A stretch of 28,013 bases of DNA, from positions 1-28,013 of the IMG/VR virus record IMGVR_UViG_3300017788_000130; one strand, given 5' to 3'. This document shows positions 1 to 7,714 of the stretch, in pieces (within the stretch, counting starts at the first letter, position 1; every line of letters begins with the position of its first letter). The notes under the pieces are model-generated. The model was given only the letters and a program-made list of their open reading frames with translations, ran no database searches and had not been told where the DNA came from. The position numbers and the translations under genes were made by a program. Source of the DNA: a virus.

Positions 1-101
1 AGGATGTTCGGATTATACTAGGTCCAGTAGTAAATCTTATGAATCTTACTATTAAACGAATCAAACGTAAAAGTGTTCAGCTAGTTAGAAAAGCCAAATA
101 A
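1..101 (+). CDS. C-terminal end of an unidentified plus-strand gene (5' truncated by window)
   Basis: The frame is open from the first bases of the window to a TAA at 99-101 and reads about 32 residues, ending in the very basic stretch IKRIKRKSVQLVRKAK. The stop lies one base from the stop of the minus-strand gene at 103, a convergent packing typical of this genome, which is the main reason to believe it. There is an internal ATG at 39, but a 20-residue gene is less likely than the end of a longer one. Function cannot be told from this fragment. Confidence 0.35.
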   Translation, partial: DVRIILGPVVNLMNLTIKRIKRKSVQLVRKAK

Positions 102-102
102 T

Positions 103-681
103 TTAACTGTATCCGTAACTGATAGATTCGCAGATTAAATTCATCTGCACTACTATAGCCATAGCGTAGGCGACGGCATGGGCTTTCTTAAAATAATATT
201 CATCGTTCTCTGGTTTCTTCCATATCGTCTTCCCAATCTCTGTCCATGTCTTCCCAACGAGGTGTTTCTTGGCTGGGCGGATCAAAGCGAGACACATTGC
301 CAACTCTTCTACATTCGATGGGCCCATCTGTCTCATTAAGTAACCATGTCCATTTATGTGGAATAGTAAGTCCGTGAAATCGTCTTGTTTTAAAAGTTCC
401 CATAACGGTTCAGTCTCCATTAGTTGTTTGAGATGATCTTCATCTCTGACTTTGTTATAAATGTTGACGTTGAGGAAATCGATCTTAAAATATCCTCTTT
501 TTTCTGCTTCTTTGTAGTCTATTCCTGATAGATTATTTACTGGATCATAAGGAATATTTTGTATATATATCCCTGTATTGTGTGGAACCGTTTCATTATT
601 TTCTTTGCGAGATGCTCTAATATGTTTGATCACATTTAAGGCTAGATTCCTATCTGCGAAATCGATGTCAATATCGGGCAT
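103..681 (-). CDS. Miniature DNA polymerase III alpha (DnaE, C-family) palm-like protein
   Basis: A 192-aa protein. Residues 2-8 (PDIDIDF) match the DnaE palm motif carrying the first two catalytic aspartates. HNTGIYI (about 34-40) resembles the DnaE KHAGGVVI segment, and YFKIDFLNV (about 64-72) matches KFDFLGL with the third aspartate. The stretch around FTDLLFHINGHG and ELAMCLALIRPA matches the GVFQLES...ALxRPGP region, and FKKAHAVAYA matches FNKSHAAAYAL. The order is that of DnaE, but the PHP domain, much of the fingers, the beta-binding and OB domains are missing, and the conserved YQEQ region is not visible. The ATG sits one base after the preceding stop, so no longer N-terminus is possible. 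It is last in a run of overlapping small genes. Whether it polymerises, regulates or is only a structural relic is unknown. I believe similar short proteins occur in other marine T4-like phages but cannot verify it. Confidence 0.7.
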   Translation of the reverse strand: MPDIDIDFADRNLALNVIKHIRASRKENNETVPHNTGIYIQNIPYDPVNNLSGIDYKEAEKRGYFKIDFLNVNIYNKVRDEDHLKQLMETEPLWELLKQDDFTDLLFHINGHGYLMRQMGPSNVEELAMCLALIRPAKKHLVGKTWTEIGKTIWKKPENDEYYFKKAHAVAYAMAIVVQMNLICESISYGYS

Positions 682-682
682 T

Positions 683-865
683 TTAATGTCTTATTTCAGA
701 TTCAAAAAGCATCAAGGGTAAATGTTCAGTTAAATGATTTGCATAATTATCAGCATCTTCAAAATTATCAAAATCTGTCAATTTAACATATACTGCTGCA
801 TCATCTTCGCTAACTATTACTTCTAAATCCAACTTTGTTGCTTGGGAATTCGACGGAACGATCAT
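683..865 (-). CDS. Small conserved-type hypothetical protein (60 aa)
   Basis: A 60-aa acidic protein (pattern VSEDDAAVYVKLTDFDNFEDADNYA) with no recognised domain, signal peptide or membrane segment. Its ATG overlaps the end of the upstream gene by four bases (ATGA-type coupling), and its stop is one base before the ATG of the DnaE-like gene, so it is probably translated as part of that operon. Alternating charged and hydrophobic residues suggest a small folded alpha/beta domain. Function unknown. Confidence 0.7.
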   Translation of the reverse strand: MIVPSNSQATKLDLEVIVSEDDAAVYVKLTDFDNFEDADNYANHLTEHLPLMLFESEIRH

Positions 866-1563
866 AGATTAGCCTCCTTGACGACTTCTTTGACCAAAGC
901 TAGATCATCACGTTGTTTTTTAAACTTTTTGATCCAGATATTTGGGTCTATAACTGTACTTATCGAATCTAATTGTTCATCGTTGAGTGAAGTCAATAGC
1001 TTTTTTCCAGTCTGACAGTTTAGTAATAGCCAAGGACTAATTTTTCCATCTTTTATGTCAAACGTGGCTCTACTGGCGCTAACATAATTAAAATAATGGC
1101 TCCAGAGGCTGTTATTATCATTAGCCCATGCTTGCATGTGTGTAACAGATCGTTGTAGAGCAGTTTCCACATTTTCTGTGTGTATAAGTTCTAAAACATA
1201 TTGTTCATATAAACTATCTCTACACCAATGATCAAGTTTCACACCACTCCTTATCACCCAATCTATATACTGATCAGGATACAAAGGATTAACGTTGTTG
1301 ACATAACTACCAAATTTCACAAAAGCATTGTAATAAGGGCTGCGTGAGAACTCGTCGTGGGTTTTTTGAAATTTAGATTTTTGCGTTAGTTGATAAAATC
1401 TGTTATAGGTTTGAAACCCTATCACCACATGTTTTTCTTCTTTGGAAAGATACCGCCGTTTTTGTTCGCACATATGCACGGTCAAAGTTTTTTCCTGCAT
1501 ATAGGCATGACCACAATGCTGACAAACATAAGGTTTAACAGATTCTTTCAAATGCAATTTCAT
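862..1563 (-). CDS. Zinc-finger-containing hypothetical protein (233 aa)
   Basis: The N-terminus carries a finger-like cluster Cys14-x2-Cys17-x12-His30-x-Cys32, a C2HC variant of the classic C2H2 spacing, preceded by a basic stretch. The remaining 200 residues are rich in aromatics and contain YYNAFVKFGSYV and QYIDWVIRSGVKLDHWCRD. This overall pattern I associate with a conserved hypothetical family of marine T4-like phages. It overlaps its neighbours by four bases on both sides, so it is operonic. The finger suggests nucleic-acid or protein binding, but nothing in the sequence says which. Function unknown. Confidence 0.8.
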   Translation of the reverse strand: MKLHLKESVKPYVCQHCGHAYMQEKTLTVHMCEQKRRYLSKEEKHVVIGFQTYNRFYQLTQKSKFQKTHDEFSRSPYYNAFVKFGSYVNNVNPLYPDQYIDWVIRSGVKLDHWCRDSLYEQYVLELIHTENVETALQRSVTHMQAWANDNNSLWSHYFNYVSASRATFDIKDGKISPWLLLNCQTGKKLLTSLNDEQLDSISTVIDPNIWIKKFKKQRDDLALVKEVVKEANL

Positions 1564-2036
1564 CCTGTGATCTTATCTATTTCTTTATCAGTGTAACCGT
1601 GTTGTTCCGCCAGATACTTGATTTCTTTTTTATTTAACATAGCAGATAATAATTCTAACTCGTCTTGTTTTCTATTAGGATAAATTTCTAACAGAAACTT
1701 AACGACCTTTCCTTCTGACTTTTTCTTTTTAAATCCTATCCATTCATGGTAAAAGATTTTTTTGCTTTCGTGACTACACATACATAACAATTGCCATAAC
1801 AGCTTTGGGTGTTTCTGTAAAGTGTTCCAGTGTTTGTTAAAATACTCGTTGACAGTTAATACAAAGTGTTCTTGTATTTCTCTGCTTTGTCCTTTGACAT
1901 TACTGATATATCGATTTAATATAAAAAATTCTTGTTTGAGAGATTTTTGTTGTTCTGCAGTCATATCATCCCAGAGCTCTTTGGATCCGAGATCGATCGC
2001 TGCTAATTTCTCCTTGAGTTCAACTTTATCGCTCAT
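1560..2036 (-). CDS. Conserved phage hypothetical protein (158 aa)
   Basis: A soluble, mostly helical 158-aa protein containing NRYISNVKG, HPKLLWQLLCM, WIGFKKKK and a C-terminal ELELLSAMLNKKEIKYLAEQ segment. I recall this pattern from conserved hypothetical proteins of marine T4-like phages that sit beside the zinc-finger gene, as here. The NR-x-x-S and C-terminal helix faintly resemble the small clamp-loader subunit gp62, but gp44 and gp45 are not adjacent and I do not make that call. It overlaps both neighbours by four bases. Function unknown. Confidence 0.75.
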   Translation of the reverse strand: MSDKVELKEKLAAIDLGSKELWDDMTAEQQKSLKQEFFILNRYISNVKGQSREIQEHFVLTVNEYFNKHWNTLQKHPKLLWQLLCMCSHESKKIFYHEWIGFKKKKSEGKVVKFLLEIYPNRKQDELELLSAMLNKKEIKYLAEQHGYTDKEIDKITG

Positions 2037-2305
2037 GATGGGTTGTCTTTCGAAAGTCTATAAATCATTATAGCGCGATCTAATGCTTTTTGTAAAGTAA
2101 GATTGGTTAATGCAGCTCGACGTATCTCCCCCCAGAGTTTATCTTCTTTTAAATGCTCATGCAGAGGTCTTCCATCCCATGTTCTAGAATCATAATCTCT
2201 ACCGATTTCAAATCTAGAATTGGGATCGGCACCGATTTCTCTAGCATATGTGATTCCGTCTGTTTTTTCATAGACATACGCAGCATCTGGTTTTAATCTT
2301 CCCAT
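2033..2305 (-). CDS. Conserved phage hypothetical protein (90 aa)
   Basis: A 90-aa protein with a front half of short conserved-looking blocks (AAYVYEKTDGITYARE and FEIGRDYD) and a helical back half (WGEIRRAALTNLTLQKALDR). It is translationally coupled: its ATG shares a base with the upstream stop, and its end overlaps the next start by four bases. The pattern recalls a small family found in marine T4-like phages. No catalytic motif, membrane segment or signal peptide is visible, and function is unknown. Confidence 0.7.
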   Translation of the reverse strand: MGRLKPDAAYVYEKTDGITYAREIGADPNSRFEIGRDYDSRTWDGRPLHEHLKEDKLWGEIRRAALTNLTLQKALDRAIMIYRLSKDNPS

Positions 2306-2532
2306 TAGACATTTCCTTTAATTTGCTGAAAAAGAAATTCTTTTCGTTCGACCCATCGATGCCAAAAGATCGAATCTCCCGGACCTGTCAGTATGGCTGT
2401 TCCAAAATATGCTCTTTTGAACCAAAGTATTTTTTTTGAATAAAAGCATTTCTTAGGTAAAAAACAAAATTTCAACTCCCATCCTATACAGAGTCTTTTA
2501 AAGCTATCATCGAAAAAATTATCAAGCGGCAT
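2305..2532 (-). CDS. Conserved-type hypothetical protein (75 aa)
   Basis: A 75-aa protein rich in aromatic residues (Phe, Trp, Tyr), with the blocks ILTGPGD, HRWVERKEFLF and two cysteines (CFLPKKCF). The layout is typical of a small all-beta fold. It shares single bases with the stop upstream and the start downstream, so it depends on the operon for translation. The GPG...RW...EFL pattern is one I associate with short marine T4-like phage proteins of unknown role. Function unknown. Confidence 0.65.
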   Translation of the reverse strand: MPLDNFFDDSFKRLCIGWELKFCFLPKKCFYSKKILWFKRAYFGTAILTGPGDSIFWHRWVERKEFLFQQIKGNV

Positions 2533-2720
2533 TACAATGTTTTTGTTTGTTCTTTAAATTTTTCTATTTCGTCCCTGAGTTGTAGCTTTTTCTTTTTTAA
2601 ATGATTGAGTGAAGTATCGTCTTTAAATTTAGCATAATCTTCTTGGATCTGTTGATCTAGGACATCATGCATTTCTTGCAGATGAGTGATGTGATGTTCT
2701 AATTTTTCTCTAGTTAACAT
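2532..2720 (-). CDS. Small coiled-coil protein, DUF465/YdcH-like
   Basis: A 62-aa, almost wholly helical, highly charged protein. HITHLQEMHDVLDQQIQED followed by LKKKKLQLRDEIEKFKEQ matches the pattern of the DUF465 (YdcH) family: a helical hairpin in which a His-x6-LD motif precedes LKK-x-KLxLKDEI. Length fits the family. A good Shine-Dalgarno (AGGAG, seven bases upstream) precedes the ATG, so this may be a fresh translation entry point for the small-gene run below it. Role in phages unknown; probably oligomerises. Confidence 0.7.
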   Translation of the reverse strand: MLTREKLEHHITHLQEMHDVLDQQIQEDYAKFKDDTSLNHLKKKKLQLRDEIEKFKEQTKTL

Positions 2721-2728
2721 GTTTTCTC

Positions 2729-3235
2729 CTATAATAATTTCGATAAATCGATTATTTCATTTTGCCTCGGTACCTCTTTGACAAAGTAAGAACAGAGAGA
2801 TTTAGGCTTCTGTTCTAAAGGAACTGCTAAAAGTTGCCCATTTTTCATCTTAGGGAAATACCATTTCACATCGTTGTAAAAATTAACGATTTCTATAGGT
2901 TTAAATTCTAATCTAAAACTGCTAAGAGGATTGAAGCATAATGCTTCAAATCCTCGATCATTTAAGCTAGTTAAAGGTAAAATTTCTATGTCACAGCCGC
3001 TTTGACTATCACCGACTGCGATACACCATTCCAACGGCATAGTAACTTCATCATCTCCTATTTTTAATACCATAGCTGGAGAATTAAAACTTTCTAAGAA
3101 AACTAACGGCATGAAGAAAAAGTCTGGATTTTTAGGATCGCTGTTGTCTAAAACAGCGAATCTCATATCGTCATCTACTTCTTCTGGTAGATTGTTTAGA
3201 TCAAATGTTTTATTTTCTATTGTTAATATTTGCAT
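2729..3235 (-). CDS. Hypothetical protein (168 aa) downstream of uvsW
   Basis: An acidic, soluble protein with no domain I recognise. Blocks such as MRFAVLDNSD, FFFMPLVFLESFN and VKWYFPKMKNGQLLAVP suggest a beta-rich fold. The start is placed at the ATG at 3233-3235, because AGGA lies seven bases upstream of it; an in-frame TTG one codon earlier is too close to the ribosome site. A hairpin lies in the 50-bp gap between this gene and uvsW. RegA was considered because of the neighbourhood but there is no similarity. Function unknown. Confidence 0.75.
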   Translation of the reverse strand: MQILTIENKTFDLNNLPEEVDDDMRFAVLDNSDPKNPDFFFMPLVFLESFNSPAMVLKIGDDEVTMPLEWCIAVGDSQSGCDIEILPLTSLNDRGFEALCFNPLSSFRLEFKPIEIVNFYNDVKWYFPKMKNGQLLAVPLEQKPKSLCSYFVKEVPRQNEIIDLSKLL

Positions 3236-3251
3236 CAATTATTCCTATTGC

Positions 3252-3273
3252 TATGTTGTGATAGTACAACATA
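3252..3273 (-). other. Hairpin in uvsW-downstream leader
   Basis: An 8-bp perfect stem (TATGTTGT / ACAACATA) with a six-base loop lies between the uvsW stop and the next gene's ribosome site. No U-run follows it on the minus strand, so it is not a standard intrinsic terminator. It may be an RNA processing or stability element. Confidence 0.4.
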
Positions 3274-3285
3274 ATATTTTAAAAG

Positions 3286-4755
3286 TCAACCATTCCATGA
3301 TGTTTTTTCTAAAGTAAATGGATACTTGGCTTCCTTATAAAATTTCTTCCGTTGCGTTAAATGCCTTTTCGCGTATTTGCACGTGGAGGTAAGATCCCAG
3401 ATCTGGACAAAGTCCTTATCCTCTGCCTTACGGATTCCTCGACCAATAGATTGGATAACCCTAACAAAGCTCTTTCCGGGCTCCAGAAGAACCAGATTAA
3501 AAATACGAGGGATATTAATACCCACAGCGGCCACACCATAAGTCGCCACAATAATCTTGTTATCGCTAATTTTAACTTCATCATATTCTTCCTTACGGTC
3601 CTTGGTCTTGACCTCTCCCGAAATGAACACGCTGTCCGGTATTTCGTTGGTCAAGAATTTTCCGCTATCAATCCTATTTACTAGCACTAAAGTATTGCCG
3701 TTTTCACTGATATCTTTGATTAAATTGCTGATATATCGTAATCTATCTTCGTCTGTGACTAGATACTTGTATTCTTCAGCGTATCCTCGGAATTCAGGAA
3801 GATCGATTAGTTGAACTATATTTACGTGACAATTAGATAGCACACCCATTTCTTGTAACTCGTGAGCTTTGATTCCCCCGATCACTGGGCCGATGCTGGC
3901 AAAAATACTTTCATATTCGAATGGTTCTTTAGGTATAGTGCCAGTTAATCCCCAACGAATAGGAGCATTGCCTAAATTTTGTGTCAATAGATTTTTTAGG
4001 ACTTCGGCCTTGGCCATATGTACTTCATCTACTATCACACAGGTAACACCTTCTAAAAATTCTGCTAGAGATAATATTTCTTGTTCTTGATTTTTACTTT
4101 TTTTATCTAGTATATTAAGGCTCTGCCAAGTGCAGATAGTATGTGTTTTTCCTAGATCTTTTCTATCTCCATAATAGACCCCGACATCTAGCCCTACATT
4201 GATAAAATCTTCTTCTGTTTGTTCAACAAGACTTTTGTTAGGTACTATGGTTACGGTCCTTCCGAGAGGTTCACATAGATGTGCCAATGTTGCAGTGGTT
4301 ATGGTCTTTCCTGCTCCGGTAGCTACTTCCTGTAATGCCTGGGGATTTTCTAAAAATCGATTTATCGCATCGACTTGGTAGTCTCTTAAAATTATAGGTT
4401 TGCCCGATTCCGGATGTCCTGGCGGCCATACTTTATTTTGATCTGCCCAGTATGTTTCCGTTACTTTTGAAAAATTTAATTTGACGGAATTTCTAAGATC
4501 ATTGATGGTCTCGATGCTCACAGAACACGAGTTGAGTATTTCTAGAATCTTAGGAAGCTGATTAAGATAGCCATTACCCCCCATACCAAACAAGGTAACT
4601 GTACCGTCCCAACGACCTAATTTATAAGCTGGATGATATCTAGCATAGCCTACTTCATATTTAAAGTTATTAACTAATTTTCTTCTTATCTCAACAGGAA
4701 GACCTTCTAGTTTGATATTAACTTCATCTTTTATTATTAGTTTACATGATGACAT
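3286..4755 (-). CDS. uvsW: UvsW-type recombination DNA/RNA helicase
   Basis: A 489-aa superfamily 2 helicase, close to the 503 aa of T4 UvsW. Motifs run in order: an N-terminal DNA-binding-like region (1-120), Q-like DYQVDAI (125-131), Walker A ATGAGKT (145-151), DEVH box (243-246), motif III LTGTIP (270-275), and motif VI QSIGRGIRK (435-443). UvsW unwinds branched DNA and R-loops and helps shift T4 from origin- to recombination-dependent replication. Here it follows gp32, uvsX and the uvsY-like gene on the same strand. Its ATG overlaps the end of the 390-aa orphan gene by 14 bases, so the two are probably co-translated. Confidence 0.93.
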   Translation of the reverse strand: MSSCKLIIKDEVNIKLEGLPVEIRRKLVNNFKYEVGYARYHPAYKLGRWDGTVTLFGMGGNGYLNQLPKILEILNSCSVSIETINDLRNSVKLNFSKVTETYWADQNKVWPPGHPESGKPIILRDYQVDAINRFLENPQALQEVATGAGKTITTATLAHLCEPLGRTVTIVPNKSLVEQTEEDFINVGLDVGVYYGDRKDLGKTHTICTWQSLNILDKKSKNQEQEILSLAEFLEGVTCVIVDEVHMAKAEVLKNLLTQNLGNAPIRWGLTGTIPKEPFEYESIFASIGPVIGGIKAHELQEMGVLSNCHVNIVQLIDLPEFRGYAEEYKYLVTDEDRLRYISNLIKDISENGNTLVLVNRIDSGKFLTNEIPDSVFISGEVKTKDRKEEYDEVKISDNKIIVATYGVAAVGINIPRIFNLVLLEPGKSFVRVIQSIGRGIRKAEDKDFVQIWDLTSTCKYAKRHLTQRKKFYKEAKYPFTLEKTSWNG

Positions 4756-5914
4756 CTATATCTCCATTTAGAGGTTGTTTATCATTATAATAAATTAATA
4801 AATCCACATTAGAAAAATATGCTGAAGCTTTGTTATTTTTAAAATTATTTGTGAAACTAATGATAGTCTGTGGGATCCACCCTGTTTTTATCATAAATTT
4901 TGGTAATGTGTTATTAGCTATGGCGGCGATTTTTGTATTTTCTGAAAGGTTTTTATTAAAACTTAGATCAGCTATGCTCGAATTAAACTTATTACCTTCA
5001 GCTGAATTTGGATGCCTGAAATAGATTCCAACATCACCTAAAATTTTGGAATTCGACATCGAAAAAGTTAATAAATCGAGAGATTTTTTATCTTTTATTG
5101 GCTCATGTCCTTCGAAGATCATAAGTATCGGAAATCTATTTAAATTTTTAACAACATCAAAGACTTCTTCTAATGAAAATTTCTCGTTATCGATAAACAC
5201 CTTATTACGAGTTCGCTGGGCGATCTCATTTTTTAATGATTTTTCAGGGATTTTTTCATTAATTGTATACTGATAACGTATTTTTCGATCATGTAGCATA
5301 ATCAAGTTATCATGAGTTATTTCGCCGGCATCATCTTCGATGAGTTTTTTTAATTTTTCATCTTTTAGGTTAAAAATATCAAAATTATAAGGATTTTCTT
5401 TTCTAATATTTTTAATTTCTTGATGAAAATTGAGAATTTTCTCCTCTATTTCGAAATTGTAATTTTTAAATTCATTAATCAACAGATCAATATTGTTTTC
5501 CGACAATGGTACACTGTATAAACTACAAGACTTTGAACCGTATGCCAATAATTCCCCGTTTATTTTAGAATTTAATGAACTCAGCCTTTCTTTTATAGAT
5601 TTATTAAATGTAAATTCGATTTTTATTTTTATATCGACTGGATCCACATAAATTTTTCTTATTTTTTGTAAAATCCTAAAGGGTTGAGACCAAAGGTTAT
5701 CTTCTAAAATTTTTTTGAAATTTTTTTCGATTTTTTCAAAATATGTAAAATTATCATTGAGAATTTTAACCAATAATTTAGATTGATTTTCGGTTAAAAA
5801 TATATTCTGGGATATTTGTGTTGACAAACTTTGAAGAATTTGACAATCTCTTGTTGGTAATTGATCGATGTCATTTTGAAACTTTAATAAAAACTGATCT
5901 ATGGCTAATGTCAT
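4742..5914 (-). CDS. Orphan 390-aa protein between uvsY-like gene and uvsW
   Basis: No family recognised. The protein is rich in Asn, Lys, Ile and Phe and the DNA is clearly more AT-rich than its neighbours. The first 100 residues look helical. The middle holds KKLIEDDAGEITHDNLIMLH and KNEIAQRTRNKVFID, and the C-terminal third (FPILMIFEGHEP, then VGIYFRHPN, then KFMIKTGWIPQTIISF) looks alpha/beta. There are no cysteine clusters, P-loop or nuclease motif. It is embedded in the recombination operon: it starts 12 bases after the uvsY-like stop with only a weak GAAAG ribosome site, and overlaps uvsW. Position suggests a partner of recombination or replication, but that is inference only. Confidence 0.8.
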   Translation of the reverse strand: MTLAIDQFLLKFQNDIDQLPTRDCQILQSLSTQISQNIFLTENQSKLLVKILNDNFTYFEKIEKNFKKILEDNLWSQPFRILQKIRKIYVDPVDIKIKIEFTFNKSIKERLSSLNSKINGELLAYGSKSCSLYSVPLSENNIDLLINEFKNYNFEIEEKILNFHQEIKNIRKENPYNFDIFNLKDEKLKKLIEDDAGEITHDNLIMLHDRKIRYQYTINEKIPEKSLKNEIAQRTRNKVFIDNEKFSLEEVFDVVKNLNRFPILMIFEGHEPIKDKKSLDLLTFSMSNSKILGDVGIYFRHPNSAEGNKFNSSIADLSFNKNLSENTKIAAIANNTLPKFMIKTGWIPQTIISFTNNFKNNKASAYFSNVDLLIYYNDKQPLNGDIDVIM

Positions 5915-5926
5915 TTTTACTTTCGA

Positions 5927-6382
5927 TCAAAGAGAAGCATCTTCCATTCCTGCCACACGTAATTTTATGATGTTACTTAATTGCCACTGTTTAATTTCTA
6001 ATGCCTTGGTGATGCCTAACCATTTATTGCGCAATAAAGCGAATTCATTGATAATTTTCTCCATATCAACGACATCTGATTCACCGTCGACGTATTTTTC
6101 AACATCTCTGCTGCTTAATGCTCGTTGATAAGTTTCAAGATACTTTCTAAAAATTTGACTACGAAGTCTTCGTAGTTCGATATTCAAATATTCCAGAATA
6201 GCTTCAATTTCTTGTAGTTGTGAAAACCTCAATTCTACGATACCAGGCATCGCAGCTGACGATTTTTCAATATTTCCAACAATATTAGCATCTTTTCTAG
6301 CTGCAAGCAATTCTAACTCGAAATATGCCACAGCATCTGGAATATTTGAAATATCTTTAGATACTTTTGAATACCAACTCAT
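5927..6382 (-). CDS. uvsY: UvsY-like recombination mediator
   Basis: A 151-aa helical protein, close in size to T4 UvsY (137 aa). The C-terminal half has the UvsY-like layout of a region ending RKYLETYQRALSSRDVEKYV, then DGESDVV, a long helix, and WQLSNIIKLRVAG, comparable to the closing helix of UvsY (the IKHIQDMRAFEAG region). UvsY loads the UvsX recombinase onto gp32-coated single-stranded DNA as a hexamer. Similarity is weak, and the gene's place between uvsX and uvsW carries much of the call. Start: GAGGAT lies just upstream of the ATG, inside the end of the preceding gene. Confidence 0.55.
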   Translation of the reverse strand: MSWYSKVSKDISNIPDAVAYFELELLAARKDANIVGNIEKSSAAMPGIVELRFSQLQEIEAILEYLNIELRRLRSQIFRKYLETYQRALSSRDVEKYVDGESDVVDMEKIINEFALLRNKWLGITKALEIKQWQLSNIIKLRVAGMEDASL

Positions 6383-6631
6383 TTAATCCTCATCGGTATC
6401 GTGATCCCAATTGTCTTCATCTTCGTAATTTTCTTCGCTGTCTTGGTCAAGATAGTATTCAATAGCCTCATCTAAATCTTCATCAAATCCGATCGCTGCC
6501 TCTAATGTTTTATCACTGACACCGTGGTCAGCTAAAAGGTCTATATATCTTTCTGTTAAAACATCTAAGGATTTTTTATCTGTATATTCTTTAAACAACA
6601 TCCAAATGTCTGCAATTTGATTTTCATTCAT
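6383..6631 (-). CDS. Small acidic protein between uvsX and uvsY-like gene
   Basis: An 82-aa protein whose last 25 residues are mostly Asp and Glu (for example DSEENYEDEDNWDHDTDED). The first 60 residues form likely helices (ADIWMLFKEYTDKKSLDVL, then DLLADHGVSDKTLEAAIGF). Its ATG overlaps the uvsX stop by eight bases and its stop touches the next start, so it is tightly coupled. A strongly acidic tail in a recombination operon could mimic DNA or contact gp32/UvsX, but this is speculation. No family recognised. Confidence 0.75.
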   Translation of the reverse strand: MNENQIADIWMLFKEYTDKKSLDVLTERYIDLLADHGVSDKTLEAAIGFDEDLDEAIEYYLDQDSEENYEDEDNWDHDTDED

Positions 6632-7694
6632 GATTTAAAATTTCTCCAGTTTCGAGATCGATGCTAGACCTTACTATAGGATTTTTTGTTAGGTCATCCA
6701 TGACTTTACTCAAAGAAGCGTCTTCGTTTCGTTCCCATTCCTTGCGATAAAGTTTTATTTCTGCGCCATCTGATCCAACATATTTAAGTCTATTACCATC
6801 TTTTTGTAAAAGACCTTTAGATTCAAACAAATCAACAAGTCCACTATGAGGGTTCATGCCAGTTTCATAAGGAATTTTAATTTGCACTGATTCAAATGGT
6901 TTGGCGTAACGTGTTTTCATGATCTTGCAGGCGGCACGAATACCGCGTATTTCTGAAATCTTGTTTCCATCATCATCTTCTTTGAGTTTGAGTTTTTTCA
7001 TTGCAACCACGATAGAACTTGCGTAAATGAAGCCTTGTCCCCCTGAGATTTTGTCATCGGGATCGAACATATCTTGGCTCGCATAAGTGTGATTCGTAGC
7101 CACCAAGCCAACATTATGGCTACCAAACATATTAACACAGTTGCGCACCAGGGCTGTGAGGCTCTTGGCTTTACGGCCAAGGTCACCTTTTAGATCTCCT
7201 GCCTCAAATTGATTGACATCTGTAGGAGTAAGTAACATACCTAAACTATCAATCACAAATAAGACCTTAGGACGATCTTCCATGGTCTTATATTCTTTCA
7301 TAAACTCATTAACAGTTTTAGCCACGTCATCGATCATAGCCATGTTAAGTTTTAACAGTTTTTCCTCACTTGTATCAACACCTAATGCTTCTAACCATTT
7401 TTGATCTAATGCGTTTTCACTGTCGATTAATACAACGTAGATGCCTTGTTCTTGTGCGTGGCGAATGAGATTTCCTGAACAAATAAAACTTTTGCCTGCT
7501 CCAGATTCTCCAGCGAAAACTGTGACTTTACCTAGAGGTACTCCTTTATGAAAGTCTCCGCTAATCAAATAATTTAAGGCATAATTGCCTGTTGAGATCC
7601 AGTCTGTAGGATCATTAAATCCTACCCCTAATCCATCAATACTTTTGGTCAGAGTCTTTCTAAATTTTGATAAATCAAATGCCTTCGTTGCCAT
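6624..7694 (-). CDS. uvsX: UvsX RecA-like recombinase
   Basis: A 356-aa RecA/Rad51-family ATPase; T4 UvsX is about 390 aa. Walker A is GESGAGKS (62-69), Walker B is in PKVLFVIDSLGML, followed by the L1/L2-like region DPDDKISGGQGFIYASSI and the RecA-type KTRYAKPFESVQIKI. UvsX polymerises on single-stranded DNA and performs strand exchange with gp32, UvsY and helicases. The ATG has a strong ribosome site (GAGAGGA, about seven bases upstream). A 28-bp perfect palindrome separates it from gp32 upstream. Confidence 0.95.
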   Translation of the reverse strand: MATKAFDLSKFRKTLTKSIDGLGVGFNDPTDWISTGNYALNYLISGDFHKGVPLGKVTVFAGESGAGKSFICSGNLIRHAQEQGIYVVLIDSENALDQKWLEALGVDTSEEKLLKLNMAMIDDVAKTVNEFMKEYKTMEDRPKVLFVIDSLGMLLTPTDVNQFEAGDLKGDLGRKAKSLTALVRNCVNMFGSHNVGLVATNHTYASQDMFDPDDKISGGQGFIYASSIVVAMKKLKLKEDDDGNKISEIRGIRAACKIMKTRYAKPFESVQIKIPYETGMNPHSGLVDLFESKGLLQKDGNRLKYVGSDGAEIKLYRKEWERNEDASLSKVMDDLTKNPIVRSSIDLETGEILNHE

Positions 7695-7714
7695 ATTTTT
7701 TCCTCTCGAATGAT

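Noticed and set aside
1560-2036. Clamp-loader small subunit gp62
   Set aside because: Only a faint NR-x-x-S and C-terminal helix resemblance, and no gp44 or gp45 next to it.
2729-3235. RegA translational repressor
   Set aside because: No sequence resemblance; suggested only by neighbourhood.
3236-3238. TTG start one codon before the 168-aa gene's ATG
   Set aside because: Spacing from AGGA is only four bases; the following ATG is better placed.
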